Shown in pieces: positions 9,713 to 17,079 of a DNA stretch of 64,000 bases. Position 1 is the stretch's first letter. Every line of letters begins with the position of its first letter. The notes under the pieces are model-generated. The model searched no databases, was not told the origin of the DNA, and was given only the letters and a program-made list of their open reading frames with translations. The DNA comes from Gemmatimonadaceae bacterium (GTDB taxonomy: Bacteria > Latescibacterota > UBA2968 > UBA8231). Where the stretch lies: NCBI GenBank assembly GCA_026706075.1, contig JAPOZM010000001.1:127257-191256 (forward strand), in the 5' to 3' direction. The translations under genes and the position numbers were made by a program.

Positions 9713-10521
9713 CGGGAGAGTGGGGCGGCGTCTGTAGCCCGCAGTGCGTGGCCCTCCGTGGCGTACGTCTCCCGGGCCAGGACCTCGGCCCGCCGCCGCT
9801 CCGCGGGGGTCAGCGGGGCCTCGCGAACCGGCAGCCCGAGGACGTGACCGAAGCCTGTCGCCAGGCAGCCCACGAGACGGTCTCTGTCCAGAGGCTCCCC
9901 GGCGCACTCGGCCAGGTGAGTGCTCGCAGCCTCCAGAGACGGATCCCCCTGCCGAGGAGCCGGGATCAGCTCCGCCAGGCGCAGGTGCTCGGGCCCGGCC
10001 AGCAGGGAACCGTGCTGCAGCAGCGCCCCCCGCGTCCGGCGCTGGGCGCTGCCCACCAGCTTTCGGCCGCCGCTGGTCAACTCCCAGCGCGAGGCGCTGG
10101 CGAAGCAGGCCCCGTGCCGGGCGCCGGGACGCCCCCCGGGAGCCAACTCGACGTCGACCCCGCCGCGCCGCAGGCCCTCGGCCAGACACTCCCCGAGGAT
10201 GCGGCACGCCTCCGGCAGGGGATGGGCCGCGGGGCCCTCGCCCTCGGCGCAGTGAAAGCTGTAGGTGATCTCGTTCCAGTGCAGGACCGCCCGCCCCCCC
10301 GTGGGGCGGCGAACGATGTCGATGCCGAGGTCCCGGCAACGGTCGACATCGACGGCCTCCCGGGCGCGCTGGCCCAAGCCGAGACTGACCGCCGGGGGGC
10401 TCCACCCGTAGGTGCGCAGGATCGGGCCGCCGCCGCCGCGGGCGGCGTCGAGGAGGACGTCGTCGACGGCCATGTTGAGCGCCCCCGGCAGCGCCCCCGT
10501 GTCCAGGAAGCGCATGGACAT
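9709..10521 (-). CDS. LipM-like octanoyltransferase / lipoate-protein ligase A family
   Basis: A biotin/lipoate A/B ligase-fold protein of 270 residues. The motif [11 protein letters not shown] is at residues 71-81. Cys139 sits in [12 protein letters not shown] and a [10 protein letters not shown] motif places Lys154 in the lipoate-binding position. The cysteine context matches the octanoyltransferases LipM/LipL, which form a thioester intermediate, better than ATP-dependent LplA. The predicted reaction moves octanoyl from acyl carrier protein to lipoyl domains, which fits the neighbouring acpP/fab genes. The ATG at 10521 shares a base with the rnc stop (TGATG), indicating coupling. Confidence 0.82.
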   Translation of the reverse strand: MSMRFLDTGALPGALNMAVDDVLLDAARGGGGPILRTYGWSPPAVSLGLGQRAREAVDVDRCRDLGIDIVRRPTGGRAVLHWNEITYSFHCAEGEGPAAHPLPEACRILGECLAEGLRRGGVDVELAPGGRPGARHGACFASASRWELTSGGRKLVGSAQRRTRGALLQHGSLLAGPEHLRLAELIPAPRQGDPSLEAASTHLAECAGEPLDRDRLVGCLATGFGHVLGLPVREAPLTPAERRRAEVLARETYATEGHALRATDAAPLSR

Positions 10522-11303
10522 CAGATCTCCCCGAGGCTCTGCAGCGCGTCCCTGGCGGCCATCTGCTGGGCCTCCTTCTTGGAGCGCCCCTGCCCCCGGC
10601 CGATGGTCTGGCCGGTGACGCTCACATCGACGCTGAAGACCTTGTCGTGGTCCGGACCGCGCTCGCCCTGCACCTGGTACCGGGGGTGGCCTTCTCCCTG
10701 GCCCTGCACATGCTCGAGGAGCTTGCTCTTGAAGTTGACGAAGTCCTCCCCGTCCACCAGCCCTTCCATGTCGTGGAGGACGACGGCCTCGACGAAGCGG
10801 CGCGCCGGCCGCAGCCCCCCGTCGAGGTAGAGGGCGCCGATGACGGCCTCGAAGGCGTCGCTGAGGATCGAGTCCTGGTCGGCGCCGCCGGCGGCTCTCT
10901 CCTCGGGACTGAGCAGAATGTGGCCGCCCAGGTCCATCGCTCGCGCCCGGCGAGCCAGGAGAGCGCGGCTCACGGCCAGGGATTTCATCTGTGTCAGGTC
11001 TCCCTCACGCCGGTCGCGGTAACGGCGGAACAGGTGGTCCGCCACCACGAGGTCGAGGACGGCGTCGCCGAGGTACTCCAGGCGCTCGTTGGAATCGACC
11101 CTGTCGCACTGGTTGGCGTACACGTAGGAGCGGTGCTTGAGGGCGTGGGCAAGGAGGCGGGGATCGCGGAACCGGTACCCGAGCCGTCTCTCGAGGGCCC
11201 GGAGCCGTGGCCGCGGCACCTCGGCCGCCGACGGCCTCAGGCCGAGCCGGGCGAGAGCGGTGCGAATCCAACCCATCCGCGGGCGGGGAGGATCCGTCGG
11301 CAA
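10521..11303 (-). CDS. rnc: Ribonuclease III
   Basis: Double-strand-specific endoribonuclease that processes rRNA precursors and structured mRNAs. The signature [12 protein letters not shown] is at residues 72-83 and the second acidic site [15 protein letters not shown] at about 145-159. A C-terminal double-stranded-RNA-binding domain ends [16 protein letters not shown]. The length of 260 is slightly over the usual 220-230 because of an N-terminal basic extension. The TTG at 11303 is preceded by TGAGGA (overlapping the fabF stop) at good spacing. The ATG at 11276 lacks a ribosome binding site. The position after fabF is the common arrangement in many bacteria. Confidence 0.95.
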   Translation of the reverse strand: MPTDPPRPRMGWIRTALARLGLRPSAAEVPRPRLRALERRLGYRFRDPRLLAHALKHRSYVYANQCDRVDSNERLEYLGDAVLDLVVADHLFRRYRDRREGDLTQMKSLAVSRALLARRARAMDLGGHILLSPEERAAGGADQDSILSDAFEAVIGALYLDGGLRPARRFVEAVVLHDMEGLVDGEDFVNFKSKLLEHVQGQGEGHPRYQVQGERGPDHDKVFSVDVSVTGQTIGRGQGRSKKEAQQMAARDALQSLGEI

Positions 11304-11312
11304 GGCGGATCC

Positions 11313-12554
11313 TCAGGCAGCGCGGGTGAAGACGAGGGCGGCGTTGTGGCCGCCGAAACCGAAGGAGTTGTTCATCACGCCGTCGACCTGCACCTCTCGG
11401 GCCTCGTTGGCCACGTAGTCGAGATCGCAGGCCGGGTCGGGAGTCTCGTAGTTGATCGTCGGTGGCAGCACTCCGTGCTTGAGGGCGAGCAGGCAGGCGA
11501 TGCTCTCGACGGCGCCCGCGGCGCCGAGGAGATGCCCGGTCATCGACTTGGTGGAGCTTACGGCCAGCCCCTGCGCCCGGTCGCCGAAAACGCCTTTCAG
11601 CGCCGCCGTCTCCTGCGGGTCACCGACCACGGTCGAGGTGCCGTGGGCGTTGACGTATCCGATCGCCCCCGGGTCGAGACGCGCGTCCTCCAAGGCCAGG
11701 CGCATCGCCCGGGCGCCGCCCTCTCCCTGGGGAGCCATGTCGGTGATGTGGTAGGCGTCGGCGGTGAATCCGAGTCCGCGGAACTCGCCATAGATGTCGG
11801 CGCCCCGGCGGCGGGCATGCTCGTACTCCTCCAGAACCAGGGCCCCCGCCCCCTCGCCGAGGACGAAGCCGGCACGGTCGGCGTCGAAGGGCCGGCTCGC
11901 CCGCCGCGGCTCGTCGTTGCGCACGGACAGGGCCCGGGCGGCGGCGAAGCCGGCCACGGACAGAGGCGTGACGGCGGCCTCGGTGCCGCCGGTGACCATG
12001 ACATCGGCGTCGCCGTACTGGATCTTGCGCCCCGCCTCGCCGATGGCGTGGGCCGCCGAGGCACAGGCCGACACGGTGGTGTAGTTGGGGCCTCGGGCGC
12101 CGAGCTTGATGGAGATCATCCCCGCCGACATGTCGCTGATGATCATGGGGACGAAGAACGGGCTCAGGCGCCCCGGCCCGCGCTCGCTGAGCACGGAGTG
12201 CTGGTCCTCGAGGGTAGCGATGCCGCCGATGCCGGAGCCGAAGATGACGCCTACGCGCTCGGACCGGAGGCGGTCCATGTCGAGGCCGGCGTCGGCGAAG
12301 GCCTGGGTGGCCGCATGCACGCCGTACTGGACGAAGGCGTCGTTGCGGCGAACCTCCTTGCGGTCGAGGCAGGACTCGGGGTCGAAGCCCTTGACCTCCC
12401 CCGCGATGGTGACCTTCTGGCCGGTGGTGTCGAAGCGGGTAATGGGCCCGATGCCGGAGCGGCCGTTGGTGAGGGCGTCCCAGTAGGCGACGGGATCGTT
12501 GCCGTTCGGGGCCAGCACCCCGAGACCGGTGACCACCACTCTCCGCCGCGCCAC
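11313..12554 (-). CDS. fabF: Beta-ketoacyl-ACP synthase II
   Basis: Condensing enzyme of type II fatty acid elongation, using malonyl-ACP. The Cys-His-His triad is visible: cysteine in TVSACASAA (about residue 164), histidines in NAHGTSTVVGD and STKSMTGHLLGAAG. The length (413) is normal. GTG 12554 is chosen because TGAGG lies eight bases upstream. The in-frame GTG at 12560 is too close to that site. The gene follows acpP by ten bases and so is probably translated from the same mRNA. Confidence 0.95.
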   Translation of the reverse strand: MARRRVVVTGLGVLAPNGNDPVAYWDALTNGRSGIGPITRFDTTGQKVTIAGEVKGFDPESCLDRKEVRRNDAFVQYGVHAATQAFADAGLDMDRLRSERVGVIFGSGIGGIATLEDQHSVLSERGPGRLSPFFVPMIISDMSAGMISIKLGARGPNYTTVSACASAAHAIGEAGRKIQYGDADVMVTGGTEAAVTPLSVAGFAAARALSVRNDEPRRASRPFDADRAGFVLGEGAGALVLEEYEHARRRGADIYGEFRGLGFTADAYHITDMAPQGEGGARAMRLALEDARLDPGAIGYVNAHGTSTVVGDPQETAALKGVFGDRAQGLAVSSTKSMTGHLLGAAGAVESIACLLALKHGVLPPTINYETPDPACDLDYVANEAREVQVDGVMNNSFGFGGHNAALVFTRAA

Positions 12555-12564
12555 GACCACCGCC

Positions 12565-12804
12565 TCAGGCCTTGGCGTTCTCTTCGAGGTACTGAATGGC
12601 GTCGGTTACGGAAACGATCTTCTCGGCGTCCTCGTCGGGGATATCGAGGCCGAACTCCTCCTCGAAGGCCATGACCAGCTCGACGGTGTCCAGCGAGTCG
12701 GCGCCGAGGTCGTCGATGAAGGACGCCTCCCTGGTCACCTGTTCGGCATTGACGCCGAGCTGTTCGACGATCAGGTCGCGTACCCGCTCTTCGATGGTTG
12801 GCAT
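12565..12804 (-). CDS. acpP: Acyl carrier protein
   Basis: A 79-residue acidic four-helix carrier protein. The phosphopantetheine attachment serine is Ser37 in [12 protein letters not shown]. It carries growing acyl chains between the Fab enzymes and donates octanoyl groups for lipoylation. The ATG has a strong AAGGAGG site 8-9 bases upstream. A separate promoter and a hairpin lie in the 120-base gap before it (12868-12921). This suggests extra expression of acpP relative to fabD/fabG, in line with ACP being one of the most abundant proteins. Confidence 0.97.
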   Translation of the reverse strand: MPTIEERVRDLIVEQLGVNAEQVTREASFIDDLGADSLDTVELVMAFEEEFGLDIPDEDAEKIVSVTDAIQYLEENAKA

Positions 12805-12867
12805 GCAGGTCTCCTCCTTGTGCGCTTGCCGAATCGGGGGTGGGCAACGTTACCCGGGGGGTTCACC

Positions 12868-12896
12868 TATATATGCAGGGTCCTGAGGCGGCGCAA
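12868..12896 (-). promoter_or_regulatory. Probable sigma70-type promoter for acpP-fabF-rnc
   Basis: On the minus strand TTGCGC (12891-12896) and TATATA (12868-12873) are separated by 17 bases. Transcription would start near 12861 and give a leader of about 57 bases before the acpP ATG. The -35 box lies within one arm of the hairpin at 12887-12921, so readthrough from fabG and initiation here may affect each other. Confidence 0.6.
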
Positions 12897-12921
12897 CCGG
12901 GATCCTGGATCCCGCGCCGCC
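12887..12921 (-). other. Strong two-part hairpin between fabG and acpP
   Basis: Directly after the fabG stop, an 8-base arm GGCGGCGC pairs with GCGCCGCC and an inner 6-base arm GGGATC pairs with GATCCC. There is no T-run downstream on the minus strand, so this is not a typical intrinsic terminator. It may be an mRNA stabiliser, a processing site (rnc lies downstream) or a Rho-related pause. Confidence 0.5.
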
Positions 12922-12924
12922 CGG

Positions 12925-13671
12925 CTACATCGTCATGCCGCCGTCGACGGCCAGCACCTGCCCGGTGATGTAGGCGGCCCGTTGGGAAGCGAGGAAAGCC
13001 ACGGCGTCGGCCACCTCCTCCGGTGTGCCCGTCCGGGCCAGGGGCACGTGGGCCATCAGGTGCTCCACGGCCTCCTCCGGGAGCTCGGCCGTCATTCCCG
13101 TATCCGGCACGTACCCAGGGGCGACGACGTTGACGGTGACGCCGCGCGAGGCCATCTCGCGGGCCAGGCTCTTGGTGAAGCCGATCAGTCCGGCCTTCGA
13201 GGCCGAGTAGTTGGCCTGGCCGGCGTTGCCCACGATGCCCGCCACGGAGGAGATGGAGATGATCCGCCCCTCCCGGGCGCGCATCATCGGCCGGGCCGCC
13301 GCCTTGGTGCAGTGAAAGGCGCCCTTGAGATTGGTGGCCAGCACCGCGTCCCAGTCCTCCTCCTTCATGCGCAGCAGGAGGTTGTCGCGCCGGATGCCGG
13401 CGTTGTTGACGAGGATGTGGATGCCCCCCAGCTCGGAGATCGTCCGTTTCACGGTCTCCGCTGCCTGGCCGGCGTCGGAGACGTCCGCCGTGCATGCAAG
13501 GGACGGCACCCCCAGGGAGGCGATCTCGGCGGCCGTGGACTCCGCCGCCGACTCCGTGCGAGCGCAGACGGCCACGGCCGCGCCCTCCGCCGCCAGGCGC
13601 AGGGCGATCGCCCGCCCGATGCCGCGGGATCCGCCGGTGACCAGGGCTGCCTTGCCGTCGAGATCTGCCAT
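12925..13671 (-). CDS. fabG: 3-oxoacyl-ACP reductase
   Basis: NADPH-dependent short-chain dehydrogenase that reduces beta-ketoacyl-ACP in each elongation round. It is 248 residues with TGGSRGIG at 12-19, NNAG at 89-92 and the catalytic Ser142, Tyr155 and Lys159. It ends with the typical VDGGMTM. The ATG at 13671 is supported by GAGGGAG upstream. The longer frame to 13698 would overlap fabD. Confidence 0.95.
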   Translation of the reverse strand: MADLDGKAALVTGGSRGIGRAIALRLAAEGAAVAVCARTESAAESTAAEIASLGVPSLACTADVSDAGQAAETVKRTISELGGIHILVNNAGIRRDNLLLRMKEEDWDAVLATNLKGAFHCTKAAARPMMRAREGRIISISSVAGIVGNAGQANYSASKAGLIGFTKSLAREMASRGVTVNVVAPGYVPDTGMTAELPEEAVEHLMAHVPLARTGTPEEVADAVAFLASQRAAYITGQVLAVDGGMTM

Positions 13672-13690
13672 CGCTCTCCCTCGTGAGAAT

Positions 13691-14617
13691 TCAGACACCG
13701 GTTTCGAGACCGCTCATCTCCTCGGCGGTGCCCGCGGTCTCCACCCTCAGGTCGCGGAGGATGCGTCGGCTCAGACCCTTCAGCACGCTGCCGGGACCGA
13801 CCTCGTAGGCCCGCTCCACCCCCATGGCGGAGAGGGCCCGCACCGACTCCGTCCAGCGCACGGGAGCCGTCATCTGCTCGAAGAGGAGGCGCCGCAGGGC
13901 GCTGGGATCGGTCTCGGGCGCAGCGGTCACGTTGGTCACCACGGGCACGGAGGGGGGGCTGAACCGGGTCGCCGCCAGCCGCGGCGCCAGGCCTTCGGCC
14001 GCCGACGCCATGAGAGGGGAGTGAAAGGCTCCGCTCACGGGCAGCTCGACAACCCTCCTGGCGCCGGCCGCCTCGGCGGCGGCCATGGCCCTCTCCACCG
14101 CGCCCGATTCACCGGACAGGACCACCTGGCCCGGGGAGTTGTAGTTCGCGGGCACCACCTCGGGACCGATCTCCTCGCAGAGCCCCGCCACGATGTCGTC
14201 TTCGAGGCCGATGACGGCCGCCATCTTCCCCGGCCGCTCTCCGCCGGCGGCCTGCATCAGGCGCCCCCGCTCCCGCACCAGGGACAGGCCCTCGGGGAAG
14301 TCGAGCACCCCGGCGGCGGTGAGGGCCGAGTACTCCCCGAGGCTGTGGCCCGCCACCGCGTCCGGGCGAAGGCCGCGTTCCGCCAGCAGGCGGGCCACGG
14401 CGACGCTGTGCACGTACACCGCCGGCTGGGTGATCTCGGTCTGGCTGAGACGCTCCATGGGTCCCTCGAAGCAGACCCGCGACAGGTCGAATCCGATTAT
14501 CCCGTCGGCCTCCTCGAAGGTCTCCCGGACCATGGGATGGCGCTCCCGGAGATCGGCCCCCATGCCGACGAACTGGGAGGCCTGGCCGGGAAAGAGAAAG
14601 GCGGTCCCGGCGCTCAC
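13691..14617 (-). CDS. fabD: Malonyl-CoA:ACP transacylase
   Basis: Transfers malonyl from CoA to ACP, supplying the extender unit for FabH and FabF. The 308-residue protein opens with FLFPGQASQFVGMG. The nucleophile is Ser92 in AGHSLGEYSAL, and its histidine partner lies in SGAFHSPLM. The GTG start overlaps the fabH stop by four bases (GTGA), implying translational coupling. Confidence 0.96.
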   Translation of the reverse strand: MSAGTAFLFPGQASQFVGMGADLRERHPMVRETFEEADGIIGFDLSRVCFEGPMERLSQTEITQPAVYVHSVAVARLLAERGLRPDAVAGHSLGEYSALTAAGVLDFPEGLSLVRERGRLMQAAGGERPGKMAAVIGLEDDIVAGLCEEIGPEVVPANYNSPGQVVLSGESGAVERAMAAAEAAGARRVVELPVSGAFHSPLMASAAEGLAPRLAATRFSPPSVPVVTNVTAAPETDPSALRRLLFEQMTAPVRWTESVRALSAMGVERAYEVGPGSVLKGLSRRILRDLRVETAGTAEEMSGLETGV

Positions 14618-15621
14618 GGGACCCGGCCCCAGCGCATGAGGACGCTGCCCCAGGTGAGGCCGGCGCCGACGGCCGTCATCTGCACCAGGTCTCCGGGTTC
14701 CAGGCGGCCCTCCTCCGCCGCCTCGGAGAGGGCGATGGGCACGGTACCGGCCGTGGTGTTGGCATAACGTTCGATGTTGCTCAGCACTCGCTCCTCCTCC
14801 AGGCCCATGCGCTCGGCGGTGGCGGTGATGATCCGCTGGTTCGCTTGGTGCGGGACGAACAGCTTCAGGTCTTTCGGGGTCAGTCCGTTTCGCTCCAGCA
14901 GGGAGAGCGAGACCTCCGCCATCCGCTGGATGGCGAAGCGGAAGACCGCCCGTCCCTCCTGGTGAAGGTAGTGGTCCCGGGCTTCCACCGTCTCCCGGGT
15001 CGCCGGGTGCAGGCTGCCGCCGGCGCGGATGAAGAGGTCCTTGCCTCCCCGGCCGTCGGCGTGCAGCTCGAAGTCCACGATCCCTTCGCCCTCAGCCTGC
15101 GCCGGCTCGAGCAGAACCCCTCCGGCGCCGTCGCCGAAGAGGACGCAGGTGGCGCGGTCCGTGGGATCGACGACGGCGCTCATCTTGTCGGCGCCGATGA
15201 CCATCACCTTGCGGTGGGCCCCGGTGGCGATGAACTGGGCCCCCGAGACCAGGGCGTAGACGAACCCCGAGCAGGCGGCCTGGAGGTCGAAGGCCCAGGC
15301 GCGGGTGGCGCCGACGGCCGCCTGCACAAGGCAGGCCGTGGAGGGAAGGAGCATGTCGGGCGTCATCGTCGCCACGATGATCAGGTCGACCTCCTCGGCG
15401 GCGGTACCGGTGCGCCGGAGCAAGCCCTCGGCGACCTGGGTCGCCAGGGTGGAGATGCCGGCCTCTTCGAGGATCCGGCGCTCGCGGATTCCGGTGCGCT
15501 CGCGGATCCAGGCGTCGGAGCTGTCGACGACGCGCTCGAGGTCGAGGTTGGTGACCACCTTGTCGGGCAGGGCGCGCTCCACCGCCGTGATCGCCGCGAC
15601 GGCGGCATGCGCAGGGGACAC
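14614..15621 (-). CDS. fabH: Beta-ketoacyl-ACP synthase III
   Basis: Initiates fatty acid synthesis by condensing acyl-CoA with malonyl-ACP. The triad is Cys117 (AACSGF), His258 (PHQANQRI) and Asn288 (YANTTAGT). The length (335) is typical. GTG at 15621 has GGAG eight bases upstream. A plsX gene normally sits just upstream in this cluster. Here only a 141-base spacer (15622-15762) separates fabH from rpmF. That spacer holds small inverted repeats but no open frame that I can support. Confidence 0.96.
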   Translation of the reverse strand: MSPAHAAVAAITAVERALPDKVVTNLDLERVVDSSDAWIRERTGIRERRILEEAGISTLATQVAEGLLRRTGTAAEEVDLIIVATMTPDMLLPSTACLVQAAVGATRAWAFDLQAACSGFVYALVSGAQFIATGAHRKVMVIGADKMSAVVDPTDRATCVLFGDGAGGVLLEPAQAEGEGIVDFELHADGRGGKDLFIRAGGSLHPATRETVEARDHYLHQEGRAVFRFAIQRMAEVSLSLLERNGLTPKDLKLFVPHQANQRIITATAERMGLEEERVLSNIERYANTTAGTVPIALSEAAEEGRLEPGDLVQMTAVGAGLTWGSVLMRWGRVP

Positions 15622-15762
15622 GGGGAGATCTCCGGCGCCCTCGGGTTCAGACCGGCGGTGTGACGGAACCGGTCGAAGGGCCGCCAGGACGCACAGGTGG
15701 GCCTGCCTCGATCAGCTCGCTCCCGGCGCGAGCCCGGACGGACCTGGTCAAGGGACCGGTCC

Positions 15763-15945
15763 CTAGTCCGAGGGCTCGAGGTAGGCGCGGCCCCGGTAGT
15801 GGCCGCAACTCTTGCAGACGCGATGGGGGCGGGCGGGCTGGCCGCAGTTGGAACAGGAGGTGATTGTGGCGGCCCTGAGCTTCCAGTGGGTACGGCGCTT
15901 GTCGCGGCGTGTGCGTGAGATCCTTCGCTTCGGTACGGCGGCCAT
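15763..15945 (-). CDS. rpmF: 50S ribosomal protein L32
   Basis: A 60-residue basic zinc-binding ribosomal protein. [18 protein letters not shown] is the conserved N-terminus. The zinc-ribbon cysteines CSNC and CKSC are both kept, so this is the zinc-containing paralogue type. It lies three bases after the DUF177 gene, the pairing seen in most bacteria. Confidence 0.96.
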   Translation of the reverse strand: MAAVPKRRISRTRRDKRRTHWKLRAATITSCSNCGQPARPHRVCKSCGHYRGRAYLEPSD

Positions 15946-15948
15946 TCC

Positions 15949-16506
15949 CTAGCTCCTTTGACTCGTCTGTTGCTTCAGTCGGGCGAGAACCTCCCACCGG
16001 GGGTCGTCGACCTGGTCCGCGCAGGAGCAGGCGACACGGTTGCGATCCTCCCCGCACCTTGGGCACAGGCCCAGGCAGTCGGGCTTGCAGTAGATCCGCA
16101 GGGGCATCTCCAGCACGAGAGCGTCGTGCAGGCGCTCGACGAGGTCGACCTCCTTGACCCCGGGATCGACGATCTCCACCTCGTCCTCCTCCGCAACCGC
16201 CGCCACTTCGTCCTCGGTGGCCTCCTTGCGCTGAAGGAGAAACTGCATCTGCCCCCGGACCGGGGCGCGCGCCTCTGCCAGGCAGCGGCAGCACTCGCCC
16301 CGCACCGTGGCGCCGAGGGACCCGCTCACCGTGAACATCTGCAGGCTGCGGACGACCCGCAGGGTGACACCGACGGGACCTTCGAACTCGAAGTCGACAT
16401 CCCCCAGATCGAGATGGTCCGGATCGATGTCGAAGCGATCCTCGCTCCGGCCTTCCTCCACCTCATCGAGCAGGATCGTCGTCGGCCGCCCCGGGCGGCT
16501 CGGCAA
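15949..16506 (-). CDS. DUF177 family protein (YceD-like)
   Basis: A 185-residue protein of the YceD/DUF177 family, which is nearly always encoded next to rpmF and is linked to 23S rRNA accumulation. Visible hallmarks are CCRCLAEARAPV in the middle and a CKPDCLGLCPRCGEDRN segment near the C-terminus, likely a metal site. The C-terminal half is acidic. The start is TTG 16506 with GGAGG upstream. No ATG is available. Confidence 0.88.
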   Translation of the reverse strand: MPSRPGRPTTILLDEVEEGRSEDRFDIDPDHLDLGDVDFEFEGPVGVTLRVVRSLQMFTVSGSLGATVRGECCRCLAEARAPVRGQMQFLLQRKEATEDEVAAVAEEDEVEIVDPGVKEVDLVERLHDALVLEMPLRIYCKPDCLGLCPRCGEDRNRVACSCADQVDDPRWEVLARLKQQTSQRS

Positions 16507-16521
16507 GGGCGCCTCCCCCCC

Positions 16522-16923
16522 TCAGAAGAAGAACCCGATCTCCCGGACCGCGTTCTCCGGAGAGTCGGAGGCGTGCACGGCGTTGCACTGCACGTCGGTG
16601 CCGAAGTCGGCGCGGATCGTGCCCGCCGCCGCGCGGGTGCTGTCGGTCTCGCCGATGAACCGCCGCAGATGGGCGACGGCGTCGGGGCCCTCCAGCACCA
16701 TCGGAACCACCGGGCCCGAGGTCATGAAGGCCACCAGTTCGTCGTAGAAGGGCCGCTCCCGGTGAACCTCGTAGAACGCCCTCGCCCGCTCCTTCGGGAG
16801 CCGCTCCATGCGCAGCTCCCGCAACAGGAATCCCTCGTCCTCGAGCCGCGCCAGGATCTGTCCCACGGCGTTCCTGGCTACGGCGTCGGGCTTGACGATG
16901 AGGAGCGTGCGCTCCGTCTCCAC
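16522..16923 (-). CDS. ndk: Nucleoside diphosphate kinase
   Basis: Transfers the gamma-phosphate of ATP to NDPs through a phosphohistidine. The 133-residue protein starts METERTLLIVKPDAV. The phosphorylated histidine is His117 in CNAVHASDS, and the C-terminus is slightly shorter than the usual 140-150. GTG 16923 is chosen since the family begins here. The longer open frame lacks homologous residues and crosses a terminator hairpin. It is the first gene of the minus-strand run and sits behind a strong promoter. Confidence 0.94.
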   Translation of the reverse strand: METERTLLIVKPDAVARNAVGQILARLEDEGFLLRELRMERLPKERARAFYEVHRERPFYDELVAFMTSGPVVPMVLEGPDAVAHLRRFIGETDSTRAAAGTIRADFGTDVQCNAVHASDSPENAVREIGFFF

Positions 16924-16947
16924 CTGCGATCCCCCCGCGAACCGGCG

Positions 16948-16979
16948 AAAAAGCGGCCGGAGCGGACACCGCTCCGGCC
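16948..16979 (-). terminator. Intrinsic terminator hairpin in the leader of the ndk-fab operon
   Basis: On the minus strand an 11-base perfect stem (16969-16979 with 16955-16965, three-base loop) is followed two bases later by five T residues (16948-16952). No minus-strand gene lies upstream of it. It falls between the predicted start site near 16988 and the ndk GTG at 16923, so it looks like an attenuator acting on the operon itself. Confidence 0.7.
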
Positions 16980-16994
16980 TGACATAAGCGCGTG

Positions 16995-17023
16995 AATTTA
17001 GGGGCAATTAGGACAACTGTCAA
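16995..17023 (-). promoter_or_regulatory. Strong sigma70-type promoter for the ndk/fab run
   Basis: A perfect TTGACA (17018-17023) and TAAATT (16995-17000) with 17 bases between them on the minus strand. The predicted start is near 16988. It lies back to back with the plus-strand promoter at 17043-17071, with 19 bases between the two -35 boxes. Confidence 0.75.
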
Positions 17024-17042
17024 CGTGAACGAAAGGCGCTGC

Positions 17043-17071
17043 TTGACAGGGTTTTTCGTGCCGGATAGATT
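17043..17071 (+). promoter_or_regulatory. Strong sigma70-type promoter for the HD gene
   Basis: A perfect TTGACA (17043-17048) and TAGATT (17066-17071) with 17 bases between. Transcription should begin around 17077-17079, one to three bases before the ATG at 17080, so the mRNA would be essentially leaderless. Confidence 0.7.
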
Positions 17072-17079
17072 GCCGCGGG

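Noticed and set aside
15622..15762. A truncated plsX or a promoter in the rpmF-fabH gap
   Set aside because: No plsX-like reading frame is visible, and the TTGACC present has no -10 box.
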